Below, one piece after another: positions 1 to 7,896 of a DNA stretch of 64,000 bases (positions are counted from its first letter, which is position 1; each line of letters opens with the position of its first letter). The notes beneath the pieces were generated by a model that was given only the letters and a program-made list of their open reading frames with translations, had not been told where the DNA came from and made no database searches. The translations under genes and the position numbers were made by a program. Source of the stretch: Streptomyces sp. SA15 (lineage in GTDB: Bacteria; Actinomycetota; Actinomycetes; Streptomycetales; Streptomycetaceae); contig NZ_NTGE01000102.1 in the NCBI RefSeq assembly GCF_002291145.1, positions 37,484 through 101,483 of the forward strand, in the 5' to 3' direction.

Positions 1-16
1 GGCAGCCGGTGCGGCG

Positions 17-694
17 TCAGCCTCTGAAGATCCGCTCGGCTTCGTCGCGGTGGGTGGTGTGGAGGTCCCAGTAGACGGGGGAGATCTGGTCAGCCGTGGC
101 CTTCGGCTGTCCGTAGAAGGTGGGGGTGCCGATCGACACGTCGATGCCGACGTGGGCGGCCTGGATGCCGGTGCCGGCCAGTTCCTTGTGCAGGTTGATC
201 GCCCAGTTGCGCAGCGCCGCGGCGGCGGCGTTGACGTTTCCGACCTGCGGGACGGGGTCGATGGAGCCGGCGCCGGTGGTGTAGAGCAGGGTGCCCGTGC
301 CGGCCTCGCGCATGGCGGGCAGTACCGCCTTGGTGGCGGCGATGGCTCCGTAGAGCTGGAACTCGATCTCGTGCTGCACGTGGGACGGTTCGGTGTCGGC
401 CGGGGTGGTCAGGGCGGTGGAGTGGATGGTCCCCACCGGGGAGTACTCCAGGACGTCGATGCCGCCGAACTGGGTGGCGGCGGCCTTGAGCGCTTGAGTG
501 AGTGTGTCGTGGTCGAGGACGTCCGCGGGGAAGGCGGCGGCGGTGATGCTCTCGGCGGTGAGCTTGGCGACGAGGTCGTCGAGCTTGGCGCGGTGGCGGG
601 AGATCAGGGCGACGTCGAAGCCCTGGGATCCGAAGGTGCGGGCGATGGCCAGGCCCAGCTGGGGGCCGGCTCCGACGATGGCGATGCTGGTCAC
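17..694 (-). CDS. Atypical short-chain dehydrogenase/reductase family protein
   Basis: A 225-residue Rossmann-fold protein of the SDR family. The N-terminal dinucleotide-binding motif GAGPQLGLAIA (residues 8-18) is clear, and the length suits a classical SDR. The catalytic part is not normal. The YxxxK pair expected near residues 153-160 reads VGNVNAAAAALR, with no Tyr or Lys, and the NNAG-type motif reads LEYSPVG. It may therefore bind NAD(P) without ordinary SDR chemistry, or act as a regulator or scaffold. The GTG at 694 is the start, because AAAGGA lies six bases upstream. The promoter region holds several palindromes. The product and substrate are unknown; family placement is secure. Confidence 0.85.
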   Translation of the reverse strand: MTSIAIVGAGPQLGLAIARTFGSQGFDVALISRHRAKLDDLVAKLTAESITAAAFPADVLDHDTLTQALKAAATQFGGIDVLEYSPVGTIHSTALTTPADTEPSHVQHEIEFQLYGAIAATKAVLPAMREAGTGTLLYTTGAGSIDPVPQVGNVNAAAAALRNWAINLHKELAGTGIQAAHVGIDVSIGTPTFYGQPKATADQISPVYWDLHTTHRDEAERIFRG

Positions 695-733
695 AGCGAT
701 CCTTTCGTGGAAGACATGGCAGTGGATGCCAGA

Positions 734-822
734 AAATATGGATAGATCTATCCGATTCCCAATCGGATAGGCCTTTCCGGTTCATCGTCACCACGGTACC
801 ACGGAACTGGATAGGCCAATCC
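734..822 (-). promoter_or_regulatory. Promoter with three operator-like palindromes upstream of the SDR gene
   Basis: On the minus strand a -35 TTGGGA (757-762) and a -10 ATATTT (734-739) are separated by 17 bases. The perfect palindrome GGATAGATCTATCC (740-753) fills the spacer. An inverted repeat TCCGATT-CCC-AATCGGA (751-767) covers the -35. A third, imperfect copy, GGATAGGCCAATCC, lies at 809-822. The shared half-site TATCCGAT suggests a dimeric repressor of TetR or HxlR type, but no intact gene for one lies in this window. The palindromes are seen directly; the regulator is inferred. Confidence 0.6.
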
Positions 823-830
823 GATTGCTT

Positions 831-1232
831 GGTGCCGGATGCTCTACGCCGGCAGTCGGAGCGATGTCCCATCGACAAGTCGATGTTCTGTGCGGTCACC
901 AGTCCGATGGAGCGGTGGACGGTGTCGTGGGCCGCTGCCCGCTGCGTTCCGGATGGCCGCCGGCCACCCCGTGGCCCAACTCCCGCCCGGACACCGGGCT
1001 TCGGCGAGGGACAGGGAGCCGGCGGCGGCTTCGGCACCGGAACCGCCTGGGACGGCCACGGCAAGCGCCCCGACCGTCCGGTGCTCGTGTTCGGCGGCGG
1101 CAAGAACGTCGTCTCGGCCGAGTTCTGCGGTGAGACACCATAGTTAGGGAGCGGAGTGTGCGTGCAGCCCCCATGCAGCGTGGTGGATGGGGCCGGCGCC
1201 GTGGGACAGGGGCAGGTCGGTGCCTCGGTTGT
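831..1232. other. No recognisable gene between the operators and the XRE remnant
   Basis: All six frames are largely open here because of the GC content, but none shows a family motif, a plausible ribosome binding site, or continuity with a neighbour. It may be the decayed remainder of the truncated regulator gene at 1233-1433 or of a regulator once paired with the SDR gene. Nothing firmer can be said from the sequence. Confidence 0.5.
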
Positions 1233-1433
1233 GGCGGCCACCTCCTCGCGGCGCAGGCCGGGAGTCCGGTGCAGGCCGGGAGTCCGGTGCAGGCCGGGAG
1301 TCCGGCGCAGGCCGGGTCCGACGGTGAGGCCGACCTGGTCGGGTCTGGTCTGCGCGCGGCGGGCGCGCAGGAACCGGCCCAGCTCGGCAGTGGCGCCGCT
1401 GCTCCGCTCGGGTGCGATGCCCTTCCGTGTCAC
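1233..1433 (-). pseudogene. Truncated N-terminus of an XRE-family (MmyB-like) regulator
   Basis: From GTG 1433 the frame begins like the common actinomycete helix-turn-helix regulators: LGRFLRARRAQTRPDQVGL, then RRTPGLRREEVA. In intact members that last motif is followed by the DNA-recognition helices (ALLAGVS..YY) and a large ligand domain. Here homology stops right after REEVA and the frame runs on into non-homologous sequence. The TPGLxR segment is expanded by an in-frame 18-bp tandem repeat, giving TPGLH twice before the normal TPGLR. It is most likely a dead remnant. A short functional peptide cannot be excluded but has no support. Confidence 0.7.
1253..1320. repeat. 18-bp tandem repeat inside the XRE remnant
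   Basis: The unit gcaggccgggagtccggt occurs at 1253-1270, 1271-1288 and (last base changed) 1289-1306, followed by a partial copy to 1320. The period is a multiple of three, so on the minus strand it encodes repeated RTPGLH units. The near identity of the copies points to recent slippage. Confidence 0.9.
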
Positions 1434-1594
1434 ACCGCGCTGACCTGCACGGCAGGCGCGTGGGGGGCCCTGTCGTTACCCCGAACGCCACTCCCCGGCA
1501 CAGCTCGGCCTGCCACCGAGGGCGAAAAGGCGCGAGGGTGGATTCCGGACAGGACAGAGGAAACCGGCAAAAGCCAAGGAACGGAGCATTCTCG

Positions 1595-2572
1595 ATGCGG
1601 CACGTCAAGCTGGGTGACCTGGAGGTTTCCCGCATCGGACTGGGCGCCATGGGCATGTCCCACGGCTACACCGGGGCCGGGAGGGACGATACGGAGTCGA
1701 TCCGTACCCTCCACCGGGCCCTGGAGCTGGGCGTCACCTTCATCGACACCGCCGAGATCTACGGCCCGTACACCAACGAGGAACTCGTCGGCCGCGCCCT
1801 CAAGGGCAGGCGCGACCGGGTCGTGGTGGCGACGAAGTTCGGCTTCGTCTCGCACGCGGGCGGCGGGCCGGGACACCTGGACAGCAGCCCGGCCAACATC
1901 CGCACCGCCGTCGACGGCTCGCTCAAGCGCCTCGGCACCGACTGCATCGACCTGTACTACCAGCACCGCGTCGATCCCGAGGTGCCCATCGAGGACACCG
2001 TGGGGACGCTGGCCGAGCTGGTCGCCGAGGGCAAGGTCCGCCACATCGGCCTGTCCGAGGCCGGTCCGGACACCATCCGCCGGGCCCACGCCGTCCACCC
2101 GGTCACCGCCGTGCAGTCGGAGTACTCGCTGTGGACGCGGGACCCGGAGGCGCGGGTGCTGCCGCTGCTGCGCGAGCTGAACATCGGCTTCGTGCCCTTC
2201 TCGCCGCTGGGGCACGGGTTCCTCACCGGGCAGATCCGCTCCACCGAGGACTTCGACGACACCGACTGGCGCAAGAACAACCCGCGCTTCACCGGCGAGA
2301 ACCTCCGGCGCAATCTGCGTCTCGCCGACGAGGTCCAGGCCATCGCCGCCGAGGCCGGCGCCACACCGGCGCAGATCGCCCTGGCCTGGCTGCTCGCCCA
2401 GGGCGACACCATCGCGCCGATCCCCGGCACCAAGCGCCTGAGCCGCGTCGAGGAGAACACCGCCGCCGACGGCATCGAGCTGACCGCGGAGCAGATCGAC
2501 AAGCTCAACAACCTTCCCCCGGCCGCCGGCGAATCGCACGACGAGGCCGGCATGCGCCTGCTCGAACGCTGA
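1595..2572 (+). CDS. Aldo/keto reductase
   Basis: A 325-residue NADP-dependent oxidoreductase of the (beta/alpha)8 aldo/keto reductase superfamily, near the YajO/perakine-reductase-like group. The catalytic tetrad is visible: Asp51 and Tyr56 in FIDTAEIYG, Lys81 in VVATKFG, and His124 in DLYYQHRVDP. The C-terminal NADP-binding segment IAPIPGTKRLSRVEEN is also present. ATG 1595 is chosen because the protein then begins at the conserved LGDLEVSRIGLG strand, with GGAG about eight bases upstream. The next gene, 66 bases downstream, encodes another AKR, so the two probably share a transcript. The substrate is unknown; small aldehydes or ketones are likely. Confidence 0.93.
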   Translation: MRHVKLGDLEVSRIGLGAMGMSHGYTGAGRDDTESIRTLHRALELGVTFIDTAEIYGPYTNEELVGRALKGRRDRVVVATKFGFVSHAGGGPGHLDSSPANIRTAVDGSLKRLGTDCIDLYYQHRVDPEVPIEDTVGTLAELVAEGKVRHIGLSEAGPDTIRRAHAVHPVTAVQSEYSLWTRDPEARVLPLLRELNIGFVPFSPLGHGFLTGQIRSTEDFDDTDWRKNNPRFTGENLRRNLRLADEVQAIAAEAGATPAQIALAWLLAQGDTIAPIPGTKRLSRVEENTAADGIELTAEQIDKLNNLPPAAGESHDEAGMRLLER

Positions 2573-2638
2573 CCGGCCGCCGCGCCCCGTGCCGTCCGGC
2601 CACATACCCGCACCCCGCCCCGCACCCAAGGAAGTCCC

Positions 2639-3490
2639 ATGCAGACCGTCACCCTGAACAACGGCGTCGAGATGCCGATTCTCGGCTTCGGCGTCTACCA
2701 GATCCCGCCGGAGCAGACCGAGCAGGCCGTCACCGAGGCCCTCGCCGTCGGCTACCGCCTGCTCGACACCGCGGCCGCCTACATGAACGAGGAAGCCGTC
2801 GGCCGTGCCATCAAGAAGAGCGGCATCCCGCGTGAGGAACTGTTCGTCACCACCAAGCTGTGGGTCCAGGACGCCCCCTCTGAGGAGAACACCAAACGTG
2901 CTTTCGAGAAGTCGATGGCCAAGCTGGGCCTCGACCACCTCGACCTGTACCTGATGCACCAGCCGTACGGCGATGTGTACGGCCAGTGGCGTGCGATGCA
3001 GGACCTCCACCGTGAGGGCCGTGTCAGGGCGATCGGCGTCGCCAACTTCCACACCGACCGGCTGGTCGACCTCATCCTCAACAACGAGGTCACGCCCGCG
3101 GTCAACCAGATCGAGACCCACCCCTTCTTCCAGCGCACCGCGGACCAGGAGGTCATGCGCGAGCATCGGGTCCAGATCCAGTCGTGGGGCGGGTTCGCCG
3201 AGGGCAAGAACAACCTCTTCACCGACCCGGTCCTGAGCGACATCGCCGAAGAGCACGGCAAGTCCGTCGCCCAGGTCGTGCTCCGCTGGCTCATCCAGCG
3301 TGAAGTCGTCACGATCCCGAAGTCGGTCCGCCCGGAGCGCATGGCGGAGAACTTCGACGTCTTCGACTTCGAGCTCACCGACGACCAGATGGCCCGGATC
3401 GCCACCCTGGACACCGGAAGCTCGCTGTTCTTCGACCATCGCGACCCGGCCATGGTCCGCCGGCTCGGCAAGGTCCGTCTCAACGACTGA
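2639..3490 (+). CDS. Aldo/keto reductase, 2,5-diketogluconate-reductase-like (AKR5 type)
   Basis: A 283-residue aldo/keto reductase of the type that begins with LNNGVEMPILGFGVYQ. The tetrad residues are Asp43 and Tyr48 (LLDTAAAYMNEE), Lys73 (VTTKLW) and His107 (LYLMHQPYGD). The C-terminal VVTIPKSVRPERMAEN segment binds the NADP phosphate. The length is normal for the family. A GGAAG ribosome site precedes ATG 2639. It follows the first AKR and is itself followed after 15 bases by a truncated exported protein, which suggests a former three-gene operon. The two AKRs belong to different subfamilies, so they are not a recent duplication. Confidence 0.93.
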   Translation: MQTVTLNNGVEMPILGFGVYQIPPEQTEQAVTEALAVGYRLLDTAAAYMNEEAVGRAIKKSGIPREELFVTTKLWVQDAPSEENTKRAFEKSMAKLGLDHLDLYLMHQPYGDVYGQWRAMQDLHREGRVRAIGVANFHTDRLVDLILNNEVTPAVNQIETHPFFQRTADQEVMREHRVQIQSWGGFAEGKNNLFTDPVLSDIAEEHGKSVAQVVLRWLIQREVVTIPKSVRPERMAENFDVFDFELTDDQMARIATLDTGSSLFFDHRDPAMVRRLGKVRLND

Positions 3491-3505
3491 CCCGGAGGCT
3501 TCACC

Positions 3506-3676
3506 ATGCCCCATCGGCAGGACCTCACCGACGCAAGAGCCGCACCGAGGCGACGCACGCTTCTTCGGGGCGCACTTCTGGGAGGAGCCACTGTCATGGC
3601 CGGCGTTCAGACGAGCGGCTGCTCCAGGGTCGTGGCTGCGCCGCATCGGCCTGCGCCGAGGCTGATGCGGCGCGGG
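3506..3676 (+). pseudogene. Cut-off start of a Tat-exported lipoprotein
   Basis: ATG 3506 has a strong GGAGG site eight bases upstream. The frame encodes a twin-arginine signal: the n-region RRRTLLRG, a hydrophobic stretch GALLGGATVMAGVQ, then a lipobox-like SGC at about residue 38. The mature protein is missing. After about 55 residues the frame simply runs antisense through the convergent gene ending at 3708. The rest of the gene was probably lost when the 3708-7602 operon became adjacent. The original product cannot be identified. Confidence 0.6.
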
Positions 3677-3707
3677 GCGTGGCGGAAGCCCTGTCGAACG
3701 GTTCGGC

Positions 3708-5747
3708 TCAGCCGCCGAGGTGGCTGCCGATCGACCGGGCGACCTCGGCGTGGGCGAGGTACTCCACGATGCTGTGCGCCCGGTCGCGGGCGTTGACGAC
3801 GGCGAGGTCGGTCAGCCCGTCCGCCCAGTCGTCGCCCAACGGGCATCCGATGGCGACCGAGTCGGTCGGGCACCATGCGTTGAGCCAGTCCACCACCTTG
3901 TCCGGGCGCTTCGGCCCGCCGACGAGCAGCCTGCTGTGCACGTGGTCCAGGCCCAGGGGACTTCCCGCCGTGGTCAGGTGGATGAGGTCCACACCGGGGG
4001 GGAGCCGCGTGGTGAGATCCATGCCGACGACCGAGCCGAGGCTGTGGCCGACAAGCACGACTTCTCCCGCGTCCGGCATCGTTTCGAGGACGCAGTCCTG
4101 GACCTCGTCCCGGATGCGCCGGTCGCCGAGGTACGCGGCCACGTCACGGTAGATCAAGGCGATGGCCCACGCGTCCAGGTCGCTCCTGGCGGCCAGCCAG
4201 CTCAGCTGTCTCTGCAGGGTCCCGACCACGTCGTCCAGGCCGATCCGCTCGGTGGCCAACTGCCTCTCGTGCGGCATGTGCCACTTGGCGGCCGCCTCGC
4301 CGACGATCTCCTCGTACACCGCGCGGGCCGTGGCAGTGGCGGGTGCGACCACCTCCGCCGCCGTGGCGGTCGGCGCCTCGACGATGCGGGGGACGGCCTG
4401 ATGCGTGGTGAGGGCCTGCGCCAGTCTGTCGCCGTAGTAGGGGAACCAGACGTCCGCCGGGTCGACCGGGGGGAGCCCGGCGCGGACGAGCCCCTGATTG
4501 AGGCCGGCCGCCCATTCGCGGCGCAGTTTCTCGGGGTCCTTGCCTTCCTGGGAGCGGCCGTGCAGGAAGACCAGATGCCGGTTGCCGCCGAACGCGCCGT
4601 CCCGGGCGCGCAGTCCCGTACGCGCGGTGGCCCTCTCGGCGGCCGGGCGCGGCGCGGCGACGGCGGGAGTCGGAGTGGGAGCCGGCCCCGGACCGACTGC
4701 GGCCTCCGCGAGGCGCAGCCCCGACTCAGGGCCCATCTCGGCCAGCAGCGCCTGCTGCCGGGAGGTGAGGGGCAGGGCGGCGAGGTGCTTCAGGATGGAA
4801 CTGATGCGGACGCCCTCGTTGGACACCCAGTCGATGGCGTCGTCTCCGTCACCGGGCCGCCAGACCTGCCCGTCGCGGCGCAGGACGCGGCCCTGGTCGT
4901 CGGTCCTGGGCACACCGCTGTGGTGGAGCGCGACGACCTCCCACTGGTCGTTGAAGACCGGGGAACCCGAGTTGCCGGGCTCGGTGTCCGTCTTGTAGTG
5001 CACGAAGTCGTCGAGGCGCACCTGGAGCATGTTGTCGCGTACGGCGATCTCCTTCAGGCGCCCCATCGGATGGCCGATGACGTTGACCGGCTCGCCGATC
5101 ACCAGCTTTCCCGTCTGGGCGCTGAGCCGGTTCCACCCGAACGTCTCCCCCGGGGGCCGCCGGTCCGGGCCGGGTGCGACCAGCACCAGGGCGAAGTCGA
5201 GCGTTGCGTCCGCCGCGAAGAACCCGTCGGGGTCGAGTTCCAGCCGCGTCGCCGGCTGCGGTGTGTTGTCGACGGTGACCTGAGCCTCGAACTCCACGAA
5301 GCACTGCCGGGCGGCCTCCGCGTCGGTGAGCACGTGATGGTTGGTCATCAACAGGCTCGGCGACACCAGGAAGCCGGTGCCGATCGGCAGCTCGCGGCCG
5401 TTCTCCCGCACCGAGATCCGGGCGATGGTACGTGCCGCCCGGACGCCGCGCGGCAGGAAGCTCCATGCCTGCAGGTCCTTGGACACCCCGAGGATGCGTT
5501 CGTACGCGGCGGGCGCGGCCAGCGGTTCCGTGCGGACGGCCTCCACCACCATGGCGGCGGGCACCGCGTGCCGGTCGAGCAGGCGGGCCGCGCGCGCCGC
5601 GAGCGCCTCCTGCGAATCCGGGAAGGTGACCCCGGCGTCCCGCTGCCGCTCGACCGCCCGCCGCTCGTCGCCGGTCTCGCCGTACCGCGCGGCGGCCGCC
5701 GCGACCTGGCGCTCCCGCTCCGCGCGGGACTTGTCCGTCGCTTCCAT
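3708..5747 (-). CDS. Trypsin-like serine protease fused to an alpha/beta hydrolase (lipase-like)
   Basis: A 679-residue two-enzyme fusion with no signal peptide. Residues 1-100 are charged and partly helical. Residues about 105-325 form a V8/trypsin-like protease with His138 (TNHHVL), Asp184 (TLDFALV) and Ser260 (PGNSGSPV). An Ala/Pro-rich linker (about 350-375) follows. Residues about 388-679 form an alpha/beta hydrolase with nucleophile Ser569 in GHSLG and candidate acid Asp629 and base His658. Both active sites look intact. The gene starts one base after the stop of the heme peroxidase gene, so the two are almost certainly co-translated. The second domain could be a lipase or esterase; the role of the protease domain is open. 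Confidence 0.88.
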   Translation of the reverse strand: MEATDKSRAERERQVAAAAARYGETGDERRAVERQRDAGVTFPDSQEALAARAARLLDRHAVPAAMVVEAVRTEPLAAPAAYERILGVSKDLQAWSFLPRGVRAARTIARISVRENGRELPIGTGFLVSPSLLMTNHHVLTDAEAARQCFVEFEAQVTVDNTPQPATRLELDPDGFFAADATLDFALVLVAPGPDRRPPGETFGWNRLSAQTGKLVIGEPVNVIGHPMGRLKEIAVRDNMLQVRLDDFVHYKTDTEPGNSGSPVFNDQWEVVALHHSGVPRTDDQGRVLRRDGQVWRPGDGDDAIDWVSNEGVRISSILKHLAALPLTSRQQALLAEMGPESGLRLAEAAVGPGPAPTPTPAVAAPRPAAERATARTGLRARDGAFGGNRHLVFLHGRSQEGKDPEKLRREWAAGLNQGLVRAGLPPVDPADVWFPYYGDRLAQALTTHQAVPRIVEAPTATAAEVVAPATATARAVYEEIVGEAAAKWHMPHERQLATERIGLDDVVGTLQRQLSWLAARSDLDAWAIALIYRDVAAYLGDRRIRDEVQDCVLETMPDAGEVVLVGHSLGSVVGMDLTTRLPPGVDLIHLTTAGSPLGLDHVHSRLLVGGPKRPDKVVDWLNAWCPTDSVAIGCPLGDDWADGLTDLAVVNARDRAHSIVEYLAHAEVARSIGSHLGG

Positions 5748-5748
5748 G

Positions 5749-7602
5749 TCAGTCCACCGTCCTTCCGGCGGTGTGCCAAGGCACGAAGGCGTTCGTCAGC
5801 CCCGCGAGAGCCGTGCGCAGCTCCGGGTGGTGGCGCAGCAGCACCGTGATCATGCTGTTGTCGTCGATCCAGGCCATACCGGCCTTGGAGTACACCTCGG
5901 GGGTGTAGTACTCGGTGAAGAAGCGGTCGCTGTTGAGCCGCCGTGATGCCATGAGGATGAAGATGCGGAACGCCGTGTCGCTGAAGGCGAATCCGGCCGG
6001 CAGTTTCTCCGCGTACAGCCCGACCATGAGGTCGACCTTCTCGATGTCGCCGTCGTAGAGCCGCTCGATCTGTTCGGCCCATGCCGGGTTGTCCGTCAGC
6101 TCCGTGAAGTCGGCCGCGGGCTTCAGCCGCAGCAGCCGCCGGAACTCGTTGTAGCGGGGGACACCAAGCTCCCGGGAGCGCAGGATGTCGGTGGCGGCGA
6201 GGTCCTGCAGATGCCCGTCCGGACGCTCGAACTCCTGCAGGAACCTGGGGAAGTTGTGCAGGGTGACCAGTCCGGGGTGGAGCGTGCCGAAGCTGTAGAG
6301 CAGATCGGCCATCTCGGTGGTCTCCAGGACCTTCAGCGCCCCGGGGCCGGAGATGTCGCGGAGGGTGCAGTGGCGCAGGGTCTCGTCGTCGGCGGCGGAG
6401 CGCAGATGCCACTCGTCGCGGATGAGCGGATGCATGCGGTAGACGGCCACGAATTCCTCGGTGAGCGAGTACGGGACGCCGTAGTGGTCCGTCGCGCCGC
6501 CGGGGATGCCGCTGATGACCTCACTGTCGCCGATCCGGCCGAAGAGTCGGTGGACGCGTTCGCCCGCGATGCCCCACCAGTTGGCGCGCAGTGCCTTGAC
6601 GGTGGTGGGGTGGCTGATCACGGCCGGTGTCCACTCCACGGTGTGGATCTTCGCCAGGAGCGCGGCGTTGACGAGCCGGGCACGCTGGAACAGTTCCTCG
6701 TCGTTCCAGGACGGATACGTGGCGTGCAGGTGGTCGCAGATCGCGTTGTGCTCCTTGGCGAACAGGCTCTGCATCATGGCCAGACCCAGCCAGAACCCGG
6801 GAACACGCGAGGGGTCGCGGCCGGCGTCCGAGGGGAACGGGGACTGCTCGTCGTCCCACAGATGCAGCTTGCCCGACTCGCCGGTGCGCATCCGGCGCTG
6901 CTCGGTCTCGTTCGTCCCGTAGATCTGCGAGGCGTCCCACCAGTGGGAGGACACGTTGACGCGGGTGTCGGGCATCCCGGTGGGTGCCTGCGGGTCGCGG
7001 GTCGGGTCGTCCGGTGTCCGCATGATCCGCATGGGGTGTTCCGGCCACGGGTCGTCGTCCATGAGCGGTACTTCCCAGGGCCGTTCCTTGGGGCTCGTAC
7101 CGTGGCTGAACCAGTCGCGGATCATGAACTGAAGCCAGGCGGCGACCAGGGAGTTGACCGATTCGGCCGGGGTGAGCTCGTCGCGGGTGAGCAGGGCGCG
7201 GCTGACCTCGCGCGGGTTCGGCCTGGACAGTACGTCCTGAGGCGTGGCCGGGCCGATCCGGTCCAGCGGGATGTTCCGGCCGAAGCGGGTGCCCGCCATG
7301 CCCATCCGCGGCTCGTCGAGGTCGTTGCGGCTGCCGTCGGCGGTCCGGTTGACCTTGTGGCTCTCGGAGGGGGGCGCGGGATCGGGCAGATCGACCGAGG
7401 GCAGCCGACCGGTGTCGTGGAGGTTCTCCTGGCGGAGTCTGACGCGTAGCCCGAGGAGCGTCGCCAGGCCCGGAATGACGGGCAGCCTGTCCCAGCCGAT
7501 GCGCCGGTCCACGAGTTCGGCGCCGCGGGTGACGATCCGCCAGGGGAATGACGTACGGTATCCGGTCGCGGAACGCCGTGCGGCGCGTGGTTGCTTGCTC
7601 AT
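5749..7602 (-). CDS. Animal-type heme peroxidase, similar to fatty-acid alpha-dioxygenase/cyclooxygenase
   Basis: A 617-residue protein of the peroxidase-cyclooxygenase superfamily. EEFVAVYRMHPL (residues 382-393) matches the Tyr-x-x-His signature of COX and plant alpha-dioxygenases, in which Tyr388 would be the radical tyrosine and His391 the proximal heme ligand. LQFMIRDWFSHG (157-168) matches the distal QFMIHDW motif, but Arg162 stands where the distal His is expected; His167 is nearby. There is no signal peptide. ATG 7602 is preceded by GAAGGAG, and an upstream in-frame extension is unlikely. The likely role is oxygenation of fatty acids or another lipid; peroxidase activity is the alternative. 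The trypsin-lipase fusion gene follows directly. Confidence 0.87.
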   Translation of the reverse strand: MSKQPRAARRSATGYRTSFPWRIVTRGAELVDRRIGWDRLPVIPGLATLLGLRVRLRQENLHDTGRLPSVDLPDPAPPSESHKVNRTADGSRNDLDEPRMGMAGTRFGRNIPLDRIGPATPQDVLSRPNPREVSRALLTRDELTPAESVNSLVAAWLQFMIRDWFSHGTSPKERPWEVPLMDDDPWPEHPMRIMRTPDDPTRDPQAPTGMPDTRVNVSSHWWDASQIYGTNETEQRRMRTGESGKLHLWDDEQSPFPSDAGRDPSRVPGFWLGLAMMQSLFAKEHNAICDHLHATYPSWNDEELFQRARLVNAALLAKIHTVEWTPAVISHPTTVKALRANWWGIAGERVHRLFGRIGDSEVISGIPGGATDHYGVPYSLTEEFVAVYRMHPLIRDEWHLRSAADDETLRHCTLRDISGPGALKVLETTEMADLLYSFGTLHPGLVTLHNFPRFLQEFERPDGHLQDLAATDILRSRELGVPRYNEFRRLLRLKPAADFTELTDNPAWAEQIERLYDGDIEKVDLMVGLYAEKLPAGFAFSDTAFRIFILMASRRLNSDRFFTEYYTPEVYSKAGMAWIDDNSMITVLLRHHPELRTALAGLTNAFVPWHTAGRTVD

Positions 7603-7846
7603 CGCGATGCTCCTTCGGCGGTTGCGAGGATCACGTCGCTCGCCTTGTCGCTGATTGCGTCTGCACCCGCCAGTCGTTGTCCTCCGCGGCCGAGAGAACA
7701 ACCTTCAACAACTGCTTGTCCTGGGCGGCCAGTTCGGGGCGGGGAAGTCAATGCGGCGACGAGAACTACGGCCGAACCTCCCGACAAGGGAGCGGAAACC
7801 CCCTGAAAGCACTCTAAATACCACGTTATGGGAACCGGTGCTCTCC

Positions 7847-7883
7847 CGCACCTCGAGGTGCGCGCCGTGACGGCTCGGCCGTC
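7847..7883 (-). terminator. Double hairpin after the sugar ABC operon
   Basis: Two adjacent hairpins begin 14 bases past the permease stop codon. One is GACGGC-TCG-GCCGTC (7869-7883); the other is the perfect palindrome CGCACCTCGAGGTGCG (7847-7862). They probably end the minus-strand importer operon. There is no U-tract, as is usual in Streptomyces. The remaining bases up to 7602 contain the peroxidase promoter region and no gene. Confidence 0.55.
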
Positions 7884-7896
7884 TCCTGAGCGGACG

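Noticed and set aside
829..1143. Plus-strand frame ending FGGGKNVVSAEFCGETP as a possible gene
   Set aside because: No family match that I recognise, no ribosome site, and two other frames over the same bases are equally open.
90..1433. 447-codon minus-strand frame spanning the SDR gene and the upstream region
   Set aside because: Only its first 67 codons resemble a protein family; the rest is an Arg/Pro/His-rich shadow of the SDR gene and non-coding DNA.
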